DNA of 64,000 bases from Pyrrhosoma nymphula (taxonomy: Eukaryota; Arthropoda; Insecta; Odonata; Coenagrionidae), in the NCBI GenBank assembly GCA_963573305.1, contig OY754329.1:80004576-80068575 (forward strand). Direction: 5' to 3'. Below the pieces are notes generated by a model. The model was not told the origin of the DNA, made no database searches, and worked only from the letters and a program-made list of their open reading frames with translations. This document shows positions 1 to 13,400 of the stretch, piece after piece. The translations under genes and the position numbers were made by a program. Numbering within the stretch: position 1 is the stretch's first letter; every line of letters begins with the position of its first letter.

Positions 1-3000
1 CTAAAAACATAACACCAAAAATACAAATCCCAACCCATTGAGTGATAAAAATTGTCTTTTCTATCCCTTGATGCATCAAAATAAACTCAGAAGTATGTGT
101 TCAGAAGTATGATTAGGATTGTCCTTCCTTTCTCATCTTCTTCTGCCAAAATTGACGAATATCGTAAGGAGTTTGACCATTTGGAAAAAATACGCATGAA
201 ACTATTCTGGAAGTTTTTTCAAACATATTAAAAACTTGAGCCAATTAAAATAACTTTACGAGTAGCTTTTGTCGCATGACAGTCGGAAATAAGGTAGAAA
301 GTTGTCAATTCTGTAAAATATAAACAGTTCATTCAACTCACTTATGATAGTATACAGGCCATGTGAAATAACTTTTAAACTGAAGTCAACAAAAAAAGAG
401 AAAAAATAAAGTATTGTTTAAATAATAACAGAACTTACGAATTCTTTAAAATTATATTTATTAAATAAATTGTTTACCTTTATATTAGTTTAAAAAATAA
501 TATTAGGGTGCTAAACTAACACCAGAATGTCTTCGTCAAAATCGGACTCAAGCATCAAATTTAGCTCTCTAGCAATCATCAAATTTTCTCTTTAGCACTA
601 TCCTCTATGTTGCCGATACAATCAAATATAATACCCTTCTATCGTGAGTTTTGTATTACGAGTATCAATGCAAGACAGAAAAGGAAAATGAGGGTTTAAG
701 GTGTGCACATACGTTTACAAAACAGTTTCCAAAAAAGTCTCATGTTCGTGTTTAAAAACATTATTAAAAACTTCACATTTTTAGCCATATCGGTATCAAC
801 TGTCGTTCCTAGTACTACTTTAGGCATTAGACATGAACGTATTTACCTTGAGGATGTACAGTATAGCACACAAAAAACACCATTTTTATCGATAATCAAC
901 GAAATTCAAGGAATTCAAGCATGTATGTATTCTGCTGCCCACCTCTCAACTGCGACTTACACTCAGAAATGATATTGGACAGGAGAGAACGTACATATGA
1001 AGAGTGGACGAGGAGATCAAATACTTGAAGATAAAAAAAGTAAACCACGAATCGTGTCCGAGACAGTACACAGGGACAAATTCGAGCCGCCCCATTATTC
1101 GCGAAACAAAAGGACGAGCGGCCAGACCGATTGCTCGTATGATTGAAGAGCGGAAAGGGAATGGGTCAAAGTGGGCCCTCTTCGCAGCGAGAAAGAAAAG
1201 TGGGTCCTCAAAGTTCGTGGAGGGTGCAGTCCGTGTATCTTCTCCCTCCTTCTACCGCCCACCCTTAGCCGGCCGAAATGCCCATTGATATCCGAGTAGT
1301 AGCTCGAGAGCGCCACGAAAACAGAGCCAAGCTAGTCCTTGCCGCAGGACCTTGAAAAAAACAGTACTAGCGACCGTTTCAAGGGCAACCTTTGATCGAT
1401 GCAGCTACAAGCAAGCAGCTCACCATATGCACGTGCTCAGAAATCTGCGAACATATTAAGAATATTGCAATAGGGACGGTGCAGTCAACGTTGTTTACTC
1501 GTCTCTAAATCCTCAGCACGACAGTTTATATAGATAAATAAATATCCTCCGAGATATGTGATGGATATTCATTTTGGTTACCACGTTGCATTAAGCCAAT
1601 TTTTTTATTTAATAAATAAATGGTCTATAAATATACTGAGTTAATGCTAATTAAAGTTATTTCCTTGGGATACCTATTAGGATTATGTGTCTATCTATAT
1701 ATCTGTCTAACGTTGCAACACAATAACTGATCATACACCAATCTCGCAGAGGGGGAGTCATTTTCGATAGGTTATATTATAGTTATTTCACAATACCAGC
1801 AATTTAAGTAATCATATGCACTTGCAAGAAATGTGGGATTTAGTAGTCATTGCCATCGTCGGTTGCTTAGACATATTTAGCTTCCATACCAATCTTTATA
1901 GGTAATCGATAACGACGTAATTACGTTAAACATGGTTGTATTCCCAAGAAAATGCTTGCCTATGACCTTAGGCGCACGGCTAAGGAGGATGGCATAACAA
2001 TAAGAATAAAGCATATTCGATTTCTCACCAAATTGATGGCTTTTAGCGTACGAATTCCAATGTCTCTCGAATTTAGAATAGGAAGCTTCCCCCGAATGAT
2101 AAAATTTAAAAATGATCCTCCACTAATTTCGCAATACGGCATTTAATGTACAGAGCATAATACAAGTACAATTAAACCTTTGGAATGTAAAGAAGACATG
2201 CTTTGCATTTTGAGCGGGTACTAACAAATTTCGTGCCTTTAACCAGACGATTGTTTTCCTTTGTCTGGTGACGTAGCCATTAGTGGGATGTACGCAGAAT
2301 GCCATTTTCTCGCTAATATTCATGATACTATGAAATACACAAGACTTAATGCATGGTGGCAAAGCGATGGAAACGCGCAGCTCATTATACTGTTTCAACA
2401 GAGGAATGTGCATGGAAGCAGAAAGTCGCAAACACCTGCCTCTGGACACAGGTGACTCCACCTCGCAGGATTCCTGAAGGTATTTTTACAATTTTTGCCA
2501 TTCAAGAATTGAATAATCCTGGGTCTGTAACCAAGTGCAATCACAACACAAAATATCCTGTGAACCACAAAATTACAGTAATTCATTTGGCTTCTAGAAC
2601 TCTTGACGAGTCTCCATTGCTGCAGTGGATTTTGGGCGATGAAACTTTAAAATTCAGGTAATTAGATGTGATAGCATTACGAAGTGATAATAAATTTACC
2701 AAAAGCTTGACAGAAATAATTCCAGATGGATGGTAAAAAAAATCCGCCATTAGAACGGAAGAGATGTGTCCTCAAAATAGGATGATATTTAATCGCATTA
2801 AGCATTTGAAATAAAAATATGAAACGTTAACTCGAGGCGAAATAAATAAATTATGAAATAAAAAACCAACCTCGAAAATTTCGCTTGGTCACACAAGTAA
2901 TGATAAATATCGAACAGTTAAAGAATAAATCGGAAAAGGTAACATCCAATAAAATAAAAACTACGACGAGTAGATAAAAAATAAAAACCTCACTTCTAGT

Positions 3001-4600
3001 CAAATATGCATCGTAAAAGTGGATGTACCCATATTGTTTGAATATATGGACTGCCTCAAAAAATTATATTCAAATGGTCAAGAGCAAAATACAGCGGGAC
3101 GAAAAATGTTTGACTCGGCCTTTATACCTACTAAGTCTCCGTTGCTTCATTACGTCTTCTAACGACTTTCAAATACTGGTCGAGAAAATAAATTATCTTG
3201 GTACATTGATTAAAATGGTAAAATGGCACATTCCCCTAAGACCTTGTAAATATTTACTATTTTTTCCATTTCACAAGGTTCCTTTATCCAAATTCCTTCC
3301 TGCGACATGACACAGAAAATCAGATACCTTAAAATAGCGACTCTCACTTTTCTATTTCCCTTATCAAACCCCATCATTGTTAAATGCCAATCAACTTTGA
3401 AAGATAAAAGATGATGCGTAGAGAAATGACAGCGACTAAAACTTGCTATTAGGCCGAGTATAGGAAATGAAACTAACTTTTCCCACCGTTTTTCTGAATA
3501 GCCTCCGCAGACAAGGTACTTCTGATATGGAAGATTACCACCCGGGAGAGACACATCACCAATCTACTGTGTGGGCTGCAGTGGCACGCCCAATTTCCAT
3601 AAGATAATGATGGTCGCAGGGTAGTGGCCTCGGCAGTCTTCCTTAATGTATTCCGTTTCCAGGAGAAGATGCATCGCGACGGAAGGGACGAGTAGTAATA
3701 AAGTTTAGGTACGGAAATTTACGCCACCTTGTCTCACGCGGCCTTTTTTCTTTTCCGATTCCCCCCTAATATGTCCCGACCTTACGACGTCATCGCCGTT
3801 GCATAATGAATGTCTCGACGGGAATTATCAGGAGTGCGTGTATCGACCGAGTGACACCCCACAAAATAGCCCAAGGGCTTTTTCTCTTCCAATGAATCAG
3901 GTTAGAGATGCGCATTCGTCCCTCGTGCATGTCCCTCAGTGCTAAAAGTTAACATTATATTCAAATGTAGTCTGATAACAACGGAGCTATGGGTGCTGAT
4001 TCATAATCTTCGCACTTTGAGCACAAGTTAGGGATTCTGTCTGGCTATTTATAGACTAGGATGTTAGATAAGGAGACATTTTCAAGATCTTAAGTGGTGC
4101 CCGCCCGTTGTAACACGGAGAAAAGAATGGAAAAACCTTTGCATTATACATTTAAGTTCAAAGACATATAACGGATACTTCTAATATTCTTTATTATATA
4201 GAGCAATTGATGAATGAATTGCTTGAAGTTTAGAGCCCTTTTCTTCATAGTTCCAAATTATTTATTAAAAATGTAAAACATTTTATAAATTAGAATGTAA
4301 TTTATTATGGTGAAGTAGATCTCACGTTTGTATGAAATGATAGTATGTTTATGAATTTTAAAACTGTGGATTCTATTACTGATTTATGTTATAATGCAAA
4401 TCGTATCTTATTTTGTTCATTCTATTTCACTTGAACAAATTATATACTTTGGGAATCGTGGTTACATTCTGTTTCTTTATACCTCGTTAGCACCCGGTAA
4501 TGATAGCCAAATTGTAGCATTAATTGATAACAATTCATAATTTCTAGAGGAGCAATAAGACATTTAGCACCAGAGACAGATATTTGAACAAGCCTGGAAG
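1..4600. other. Unrecognised AT-rich stretch
   Basis: I find no gene or repeat family I can name here. The longest open stretches (2123-2461 minus, 112 codons; 3210-3554 minus, 114 codons) show no familiar domain, and their composition looks like chance ORFs. A locally GC-richer patch lies at about 1080-1290. Confidence 0.5.
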
Positions 4601-4631
4601 TATGAAAGTACTAAACTAAAACATATTTGAA

Positions 4632-4935
4632 GTACGCTCCTGTATGGAAGTGAAGAATCGACAATAACAGCTGCAGAGCAAAAAAAATGAAATAAATGGA
4701 GATGAGGTGTTACCAAAGAATGATGAAAAAAATTCAACGGAGAGAATCGCAATCGAAGAAGTCTTACGAAGAGTTGGGAGAGAAAAGAAGCATTATGAAT
4801 ACTCAGCGAAAAAGGAGATACAAACTTACTGGACAAATTTTGCAGCACACCAGCATACTGAAAACAATATTGGGAGGAACAATGAACGGTAGGAATTATA
4901 TTGGAGGGCCAAGAATGATGATAATGTCCATCTGA
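4632..4935 (+). pseudogene. RTE-like LINE reverse transcriptase, C-terminal fragment
   Basis: The plus strand encodes the conserved tail found downstream of the polymerase domain in RTE-type non-LTR retrotransposons of arthropods. Visible motifs are a degenerate LLYGSE..T.TAAEQKK, then MRCYQRMMKKIQ, then EELGEKRS and GQILQHTSILKTILGG. The segment needs frame changes near 4690, so it is dead. No polymerase core or endonuclease is present nearby, which fits the 5' truncation usual for LINEs. The same tail recurs on the minus strand at 7690-8095 and on the plus strand at 36900-37330. The clade call is from motif memory; the protein family (non-LTR RT) is safer than the clade. Confidence 0.75.
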
Positions 4936-4959
4936 TTCTCATCTTTAAGAAGCCGAGAG

Positions 4960-7690
4960 TTCATTAAATCCTTTGCATCATTTGGTAAAACATAACACAC
5001 AAAGTGCATCACTTATTATCACTTAATCAGGTATAATAAGGTATTACAACGATGGACATAAATTAATGCAATGGCTCAGAAAATCAAGATGGATTCACCA
5101 ATGCACCTAACTCTTCTGATACGACTTACACCACGTAGGTATCTAGGTTATATTTCACCCATGCTGTTCACCCACGGTTAAAATGAAATCAGAGAGTCAA
5201 TATCTGAGAAAAATGCGTCCTCATTTCATTACATCAATGAAGTAACGCCTTCCCATTATATCGACCATGTCGTTTACTTTAACAGTGTATTCCCGCACTC
5301 GACTCATGCTCAATGTTCTCCTTTGCTCCACGGATATTTAAAGAAACCCAAAATTTTAGGATTTCGATTAACATCACAGTTTTCTATCTACAGCCACGAT
5401 ATTTGGAAAACAATCGTGCATTTCGATTACACTGGTTGGTAAGCATAAAGGGATCAATCTAAGAGTCTCCTTTTAGCATAATTAAAAACTTTCGTGAACA
5501 CACTATTCGCTCATTTAGTCCATGACTCGAAGCATTACGCAACGCCGAGACTCTCAAATGAAGATGGATCACAATTAGTCCAGAGTCACTGATTTGTAAT
5601 CTTCGTCGTTTTGAGCGCAACTTTGGTAATATCAAAGGTTATGGTGAGAAATGCACTAGTTACTAGGTGCTCTATGATTCTCGTTTCAATTCATCCCCAA
5701 GGATTAACTAATTGCTATCCGCTCTGAAGGAATGATGGGTTTTGTTTGCTATATTCGAATCAAAAAGCCCATATTACTACGTAAAACTCAACGATAAATG
5801 GCCCCTTTTCCTTACCTGGAATTAATAAAATTTAAATTGTATTTGAAATGTAATTAGAGCTCGATTAAAAAAAATAAAATGAAGGTCAAAGATAAATTAT
5901 TTTTTTAGAGCAGGAAAGAAGGATTGATGTACCTATCATAATTTAATAGGTAACCCATCAATTGTAACACAATGGCAGACAATGTCAACTATCGGGATTC
6001 AATATGCCATAATTTAATTAATCGCTGGGGTGACCCCTTAACGTACTTGTATGTATTTTAATCTGACTTTCAGGATATAGGTATTAAATAATCATGGATT
6101 ACAATATTCATTGATATATTACAAAATTCTATGCCAAAGCCATGACATAATTAAAGGTAACTTGCTAATTGCAGTATCTTGGGAAAAACGAACATGTTTT
6201 ACCTTCTAATATCCCTGTATAAACGTTATAATAAATAAAACTGCCAAAAATGAGCAACAAGAGGTCCAGTTTTAGATACTATAAGGTAAAGTTCAAAATT
6301 CTTTTATGAAAAAAGCCCCTGAGGGATAAACCAAAAAAAATACAACATATGTAGAAAGTTAAAAAAAAACCATGAAAAGAGACCTCCATTGAATATTTTT
6401 TATTCTACGGTCGAAATATAGCAGCGAGCATTTTGTATTAAAACATGCACCATGGCAAAACAAATTGGGCATAGTGGTGGACCATCCTAATTTTGAAGAA
6501 AAACTCACTTCACGGGGGTTTACTTGTATGCTTCTATACAAATATACCTATGCTTTATAATTCAATACTATAGCTATAAGCCCGTAATAATATAACAAAT
6601 ATTCTCAGTTTAAAAGAAAGTTAGTACAAAATATTTCCAAATTAGTAAAACATAAGATTAAAAATTAAGACTTGACCGAACTACGGACAGCGAAACAAAC
6701 TGCAGAAAGGCAAAACTATAGAAAAAGAAAAAATGTGGAAAAGCAATTCAATATTTTTAGAATTATAAAAATCACTCAGCTCTTAGAAAATTCAGCTTTC
6801 CGTTGATATTCTAATCTGGGTCATCTCAAAACCATTCGGACTATTAAGGCTCATTTTTCATTTAAGTAATAGCTTAAAGCTCTGTTTCAAATTAAATTTC
6901 CTACCTACGGAGATGCGAAGAGCACCGGACTAGAATTAAAACTCGGCCGTTAAAGAATACTTCCCGCAGGCTATGCTGCTACATTGCTTTTAATTATAAC
7001 CCTTTTCACCCACTTTTAATTCGAGAAAGAGTTCTAATACCCTAGGGAAATATATGCGTTATGTTGGTTTGAAACATAAATAATCAGCGAGCAGTATTTT
7101 ACGGCATGTGAGGCTTATACTCAGTATTCTATTACAACGCCCAAAAACGTTGCAGCAAGCCAACTAGGCAAGACAAGTGAACAATGGTTACGTCAGGCAA
7201 CATTCTAGATATAAAGGGATCGAATTCCATTACGCCAAGGTGGGTTCTCATCTTCATCGCAGCGCGGAAATTATTTGGAATGATTTTATCTCTCCAGGTA
7301 CGAAACAAAAATGATGACACGGCCACCAACGCAGAATATTACGCATGATAAATGGTAACTAATAGGTCGCCTTACTAACATTTTTCTACGTTTTAAGCAG
7401 TATGTAAGTATTATTGAAACCCATTTCAGTGGCAATTTAAAGAATATCAGTGTTTCCGTCGCTATGTAGTCCTGAAGATTTTAAGACTCCCTCATAACTT
7501 TTGAAATTCATGGAAATACATAAGGGCAACTGAATTGCATTACGATTCGCTGATAAACTGTTCTCATCGCCAAAAAGCATTTCATCTAAAAAATGTGCCT
7601 AGACAGAATGACCTCGTAGGTATCATGATAGAATGAAAGACAATAAGTACCGTGGAATTGACCAAGTGATAAAAATGTGTTAGCCATGTC
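4960..7690. other. Unrecognised stretch
   Basis: AT-rich sequence without a gene, TIR pair or repeat that I can name. All open frames are short and unconvincing. Confidence 0.5.
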
Positions 7691-8095
7691 ATCATTAGTC
7701 ACCAATCTGAAGGTTGGTTTGCTGCGGCTCTCCACTCCACTCTTCAACTAGCCAATCGCTTAATTTCAACATAACTTTCACTCGAACCTCCATGATTTGT
7801 CTGGCGCATACAGTTTTGGTCTTTCTCCGTAATATTTCCAAATCAATTCCCCTTCCATTATAGTTTTCAATACGCTGTTGTATCGCAAAATGTGTCCAAT
7901 AAGTTTGTCACTTCCTCTCATAGTTCTCAGTGTACTTCTTTTCTCACCAACTCTTCGTAAAACTGTTACGTTAGTGATTCTCTCCGTTAATTGTATTTTC
8001 ATCATCCTCCGATAACACCATATCTCCACTGCTTCCAATATTTTTCTCTGTAGCTTTTATTGTTCAAGCTTCACTGCCATATAAAAGCATGAATG
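7690..8095 (-). pseudogene. RTE-like LINE reverse transcriptase, 3' fragment
   Basis: On the minus strand the order is a degenerate LLYGSEA near 8075, then EIWCYRRMMKIQLTERITN, VLRRVGEKRSTLRTM and IGHILRYNSVLKTIMEG (about 8020-7850). A degraded 3' end at about 7690-7790 reads like the NQS..D end seen at 37290-37310. An open frame of 86 codons survives at 7778-8038. The higher-coordinate side abuts the A/T-rich tail of another LINE at about 8085-8100, so one of these elements probably landed in or next to the other. The LINE polymerase core is absent. Confidence 0.78.
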
Positions 8096-9335
8096 AATAA
8101 TTTATTAAATGTCCTGGGGATATACCCCTTAAGAACAAAAGCAATTTACATTTTTTGAGCAAGATAAAGAGAAAAATCAACAATTTGGACAGTAACATAA
8201 TGAAAAAATTAACTATAAATTAATACCATTTTTACAATGCTGAATGCAAAGTATTTTGGAAATTATATCGTATAACAAATCCATCTGCATACATTTTTTT
8301 TTCAAAGTTAACAACAGAAGAACAGCACTTAAATACTATTATTTAATACGCAAACACAACTACTACAAGCAATTACAACAATATGCAAAATAATAACAAC
8401 ATTTAGTGGTCATAAAGTAACATATTATAATATTTCATCTTAGAACTAGCAACAGAAGAACAATTTTTTATGTTTTTGGGCAGGGTGTTCTAGAGATGAC
8501 ACGCAGTGACCAAGAAAGAATTTTGGAACTTCGTTGTGCGATGACTAGGAAAGTAAAGATACTCAGGATCACATCTAGTGCACATATCCCAAGTGAAACG
8601 TTTCACGGAAAACATGTCGAATAAATTCAGGGGATTTTTCTTGAAATAAGCAATACAAGTAGAATCCGAGGAAATATTTCCTTCGGGTTTTGACATCGAG
8701 CCATCTAAGTTCATTGTAGTAGGGGGTCATGTGGACATCACTGCGAAGTTTAAAAATAAATCTAATGCATGACTTTAGAGCACGGTGTAGTGTGGTGTTA
8801 TCTTCTTCATTTAAGTCGTTGTAAACTAGACAAAAGTAATCAATAACGGGGAAAGACAACGATGAAATGAGCATTTTCCTAGTGTATTGAGGAAGAAATT
8901 TAGAATGCACTTTAAGTTGGTATAATTTGGTGTTGATTTTACGAGAAATATTATTAACGTGATTACTCCAAGACAGACTTGAGCTGATAGTTATCCCAAG
9001 ATTTCTAACTGAGTCAGAGTAGGGAATGAAGGTGCCATCAACACAGACTTGAGATATATTTCCATGATGGAAGCGATTTTTGATCTTGGGGCTGCCAATA
9101 ATTATGGCTTTGGTCTTATTTGTGATTAGAACAAAGTTATTTTGCTGGGACCAAGCAGAAATGGCTTTTATATCCTCATTAATGTTTTTGACTGCTCTAA
9201 AAGCATGCTCTAAATATATGTTGAACTTCATTAATTCTAGGCATGTATTACTGTTAGACGGATAAGAACGCGTAGTCTACAAACAACTGGTTGTTGTAAA
9301 GAAGAACACTATAAGGGCATGAAAGAGGTAGGGTA
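8095..9335 (-). pseudogene. Non-LTR retrotransposon (Jockey/CR1/I-like) RT fragment
   Basis: Reading on the minus strand, the fragment begins near a corrupted YADD-type box (FVDY at about 9260). It runs through a 218-codon open frame (9231-8575) with the post-catalytic part of the reverse transcriptase. Recognisable motifs are AISAWSQQNNFVLITNKTKA, YSDSVRNLGITISSSLSW, and RRKYFLGFYLYCL. A frameshift near 8575 moves the final motif (FQNSFLVTACHL then a degenerate W.TLPKN, about 8530-8470) into another frame. The remaining 400 bp to about 8095 is presumed 3' UTR and ends in an A/T-rich tail. The missing N-terminal RT, endonuclease and ORF1 fit 5' truncation. The catalytic box is mutated, so it cannot be active. 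Confidence 0.8.
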
Positions 9336-9835
9336 GAGTAAATGGCTTCATTCAACCCAGCTAAGGAATGAACGACTTATGATGGTGTAATTTAAATAAG
9401 GAACAACCTCTGAGGACACATAGCCAACCCACCTATAAAACATGAAAGCGCGTCAAGCAACAAGCTTCGTGCATGAGACCATTTGCGAAGAATTATACCT
9501 CCACAACAATTTTCATAAGTGCATGTGCCTGTAAAAACTCCATACAACGTTCCGAGGGAGATGATACCTAACCTTTAAGCCAATGAAATTTTCATCCATG
9601 ATGATCCAAGATAGGGAAATAGAAATTCTTTCGGCCGTCAGCTTTAGGCTTCGACAATGTTGCAATTACATGTATTCATAGAAAAAAATAAGTGCTGTAG
9701 AACATGGGCTAAGTTTCCAACGCATAAAAGTTATTATAAGACGCAGATGTACGGTATGACCACGTTTCCCATCGGAAATAACGGAACATTATACTATACA
9801 TTAAACTAAATTGTTATATTCTCCTTCAACACACA
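9336..9835. other. Spacer between two opposed LINE fragments
   Basis: About 500 bp with no coding signal. It separates two LINE 3' ends pointing outward in opposite directions. It could include degraded upstream parts of either element. Confidence 0.4.
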
Positions 9836-9837
9836 CG

Positions 9838-10560
9838 TATCAAGTTTGTAACAACCTTAATTTTTCCTCTATTGGATTATTGCGGTCTTGTATACTACAG
9901 TTTGACTGCCGAACTAGATGCTGAACTAATAAGAGCAGTTAACAGTTGCGCTCGATTTATTTACTATGTCCGCAAAACCGATCACATCAGTCTATACATA
10001 CAAAAATTGGGTTGGCTTTCAACGTATCAAAGACGGAAATATTTCCTTGGAGTATTTCTTTTTAACCTGATAATAACTAAAAGACCTGGTTACTTAATTG
10101 ATTACTTTGCTGCTAGGCCATCCCCAGACTCTCGCCCAATTACAAGGAGCCAAAACAATATTTTATTATACCTCTCACTGGACTAATACCTTCCAAAAAT
10201 ATTTCATTGTTACCGCAATACATTTCTGGAACTCCCTCCCCAAAAACATAAGAAATATCTCTAAAGTAACCATTTTTAAATCACTACTATACAAGCATTT
10301 ACTCACACACCCCAAATGATCTTCACATTTTCTGTAATCCAGTCTCCATATATATTCCATACAAAACAGTTTTGGAGTAACAAGTTACTTTCACTAAGTT
10401 TCTTCACGTACGTTTATTTATTTACCAGAGTTGATAAGTTATTTCCTGTTTGGTATTGTTTTCTATTGTTCTCGCTGCGAAAAATCGCAATTGTATGCTT
10501 ATTGTTGTTCTTAGGTGGCTTTACCACAGAGCATAAATAAATATATTTATTATTTATTAC
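9838..10560 (+). pseudogene. Non-LTR retrotransposon (Jockey/CR1/I-like) RT tail with 3' UTR
   Basis: The plus strand encodes the same C-terminal RT region as the element at 8095-9335, but as a clearly diverged relative. Motifs are FPLLDYCGLVYYSLT, AVNSCARFIY, LGWLSTYQRRKYFLGVFLFNL (9872-10070), and after a frameshift near 10150 the signature YFIVTAIHFWNSLPKNIRN (about 10200-10255). The reading frame stops at 10317. A 3' UTR follows and ends in an ATAAATAAATA-type tail at about 10535-10560, the expected 3' terminus of such a LINE. It is 5'-truncated and frameshifted. Confidence 0.82.
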
Positions 10561-13194
10561 ATTAGCAGCCATCCCACAGAATTTTCCGCAAAATTTCACG
10601 ACGGCAACAAAACGTGAGTATTAGCGATTAGTTCACAACGTCACTCCTTCCAGCCAAGCGTTGAAAAGTGTAGTGGAGAGTCAAATGAATTGCATTGTTT
10701 AGAGTCCATTGTTTTCCTGCCGAGTGGGTCACGAGACGCGACGATCAGAATGGTACGAGATTACTCGTTGGGCTCCCGTTTCTTCTTCGCCTCAACCCAC
10801 TTATCCCGAAGCTCGTCTCACACTCGACAGGGATTGGTGAACTTGCTCAGACATCGTCAATGGAGTTTTGAGAAGCACTCTCTTACCGAGGGCAACTTAT
10901 CGGAAGTTTTGAGAGGGTGAGGCACACGGACAGAGGGGTCTTTTGAATGGCGAAGAGCAGACGTTGGAGTTTAAGGTTTCCCCATAATGAAGGCAGCTCA
11001 CTCCGCCAACTGCGTTGCTTTTGTCACCTGCATGCATAGAATATCGAATGAGGATTCGAACACGAGAGCACGGAACACACTCTCAAAACAAAACAAAAAC
11101 GAGTGGCAATCGATGGGAGTTTTTTTTAATGGACTAATTAATAGCGCCGATAATGGTTTGCGGTAAAATAGATTAAAGAAGGGCGGTGAATAGTGGATCC
11201 ACTGCCTAGGTAGTAGTACTCCCACTTTTCCTTGGAATTCACAATGAACATGATAATAAAAGCGTGCAGATAGTAAATGTATAGACAACATTCCTTCCCT
11301 ACATTTAAGTGTTCAGTCAAACCAAAGTTCGATTTATAGCCAATACGGTAAAAAAGCGTCCATATTTTCCTCTACAACGAGGAAAAACAACCAACAATAA
11401 TGTAAACCACTAATTCAGCCATCGGTATGTTTTAAATTAACTTAAACGGATAAATATACGTATTTACTCGTTAAGACTAACCATGAAGAGACTAACTAAG
11501 ACTAGCTAACTATGAAGAGTTCCCATATTAGATAAAAACTGGAATGAAATGTACTTAATATGATTTTTTCCGTAATCAGAACATAATCACATGAAATAAT
11601 TCTATCAGCAAACTTAATTTGTGAAAGAAATTCATCTGATGTTGAGAACAAAAATTATGTGTAAGTCCATAGCTGCAAATTTGCACTTTCAGGATCACGT
11701 AGGTGTATCATGAGACAAATGAAGACGTCCTTCACAGAATGAGTTGTCAACCCGAACTAATGTTGAAACAGCGTAAATTATGTAACAAATTAAAATAGTG
11801 AACATATAATGAGACATGAGGATAAATATCGACTTCATTAGTTTGCTCTACAAGGGTTTTGAAGAAAGACGAGGCTCTGGTAGAAGAGGATTTTTCTGGA
11901 ATAGCAATCTGAAAAAGTTGTACAGAGCAACATTGATGAAACTCTTGCGGACTGCATCTAACGAATAAGACATCGCCGTAATCATAGTCAACTTCCGAAC
12001 CGGATAAGGCAGAACAAGAAGAAGCAATAACTGTGCGAATTTTCCTATGGAATATCTCCTAGGAAACCTCTAATACTAAGTAAAATATCTTAAAGCCATT
12101 TAAAAGCAAATATAAAATACAAAATAAAAACGCCGTATTCTGGAAAACGCCCCAAAGGAATAACAGCGCGAAAATGCTTTTTCATGTTAGAACTGAAATG
12201 ACATCGTAATTTCAATCTTTTAATTCCAATGGGAATGACTAATGAATATGATCCAAGATTAATTATTAAGGTCTGTTCTTTTTAGAGTGCTAATTTTTAT
12301 TTTTCAGAATGTCATTAATCTTTTATGTCTATGGACAAATATACAAGAACAAATTATCCAATATTTATTGTTTGGATTAATAATACATGCTTAGATTTTG
12401 CAGGGCACACGCGAATACATGGAGTACTGCAGAGGATCATAGCCAATAACAAGATTGCGGTTAAGTTCCCCGAGGGCTTAAGCTCAAACGTTTGAGAGAC
12501 AATCAAGTTTCCTCCGGGTCATACTCAACTGCTTTAGTTTCACCCATCCCAAGTGTTCTGTCTCCAGAGCATGGTCCCAATGTAGTGACCTGCACATCTG
12601 AAGAGACGATCACCATCCATTGTTAAGAGCATGATTCAAAAGGGTGCGTCAAAAGAACAGCTTCAGAGGGTTAGACTCACGAACGTGATTCTCTCGAGTG
12701 AAACTAGAAAGCTAAGATATCGCATCTCAATCCTCAAGGACGCCATTATCCTCCGCCTCGTGTCACACAAGAGGCATTTGATTGTATGCCAAAATCAAAG
12801 CTGATCGAACTTTCCCGAGAGCCCAGGCTCGATTTTCTTGAAGTGGTGGTGATTCATCAATGTAATTTTGATCCCTCCTTGAGTGCATTGGGGAGGACAC
12901 TTAAAGTGAAGCACTCCGTTCATCGAATGGGGCATTTAACTGTGGACAACTCAGCGTCTCTAGGTCAGAGGCAGGCCGACATGGAAGCTAGGTTTCTCGC
13001 CATACTTGCTCCATTCCACGAAGAGTTCTTCCCCTGGCAACCTACCCAAATAAAAATTGACAGCCACAGGCGAGATGTAGTGGCAGGCTATGTTATTTAA
13101 ATTGAATGACACTTTTCCACGATAAATAACTTAAATGTAACTACGCGTTTTGGAACATCAAGTGACTGCAACCTGATAATGGGTAAGAGAGCCG
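10561..13194. other. Unrecognised stretch with two open frames of unknown origin
   Basis: I cannot name anything here. On the minus strand, 12050-11820 is open for about 75 codons with a Cys/Ser-rich translation. On the plus strand, 12786-13100 is open for 104 codons (starts MPKSKLIELSREP). Neither resembles a family I know, and no exon structure is evident. Confidence 0.45.
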
Positions 13195-13400
13195 AAAAAC
13201 ATCGTGTAATACGCCAAGGGGTAGGTATTCACCATGAAAAAATCATTTGGATTGGTCGGGATTCGAACCCGGATTCTCCCGAACAGGTGTGTTAGCCAGT
13301 TACACCACCAAGCCATCTAATTTGAAGGCGAATTTCGACGGGGATTTATCCGAACTAGGTGCTCTCCTCTCATAATTCGTGTAGCATTACAACTCGCGTA
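13195..13400 (-). repeat. tRNA-derived SINE (minus)
   Basis: On the minus strand, 13314-13249 forms a tRNA-like unit. Seven-base acceptor arms (GGCTTGG with CCAATCC, one mismatch) enclose a GTGT/ACAC D-stem and a B-box-like GGGTTCGAATCC. The anticodon arm does not pair, so this is not a working tRNA. The tail reads CCAAATGATTTTTTCATGG, resembling the tails of the copies at 33668, 62518 and 57062. Upstream in SINE orientation is a CCCCGTCGA-containing head shared with the copy at 23431-23560. I call it a SINE because the head, tRNA body and tail recur at several sites. Confidence 0.72.

Noticed and set aside
12786..13100. A host exon or small gene
   Set aside because: An open frame of 104 codons with no familiar domain or flanking gene structure; not distinguishable from chance.
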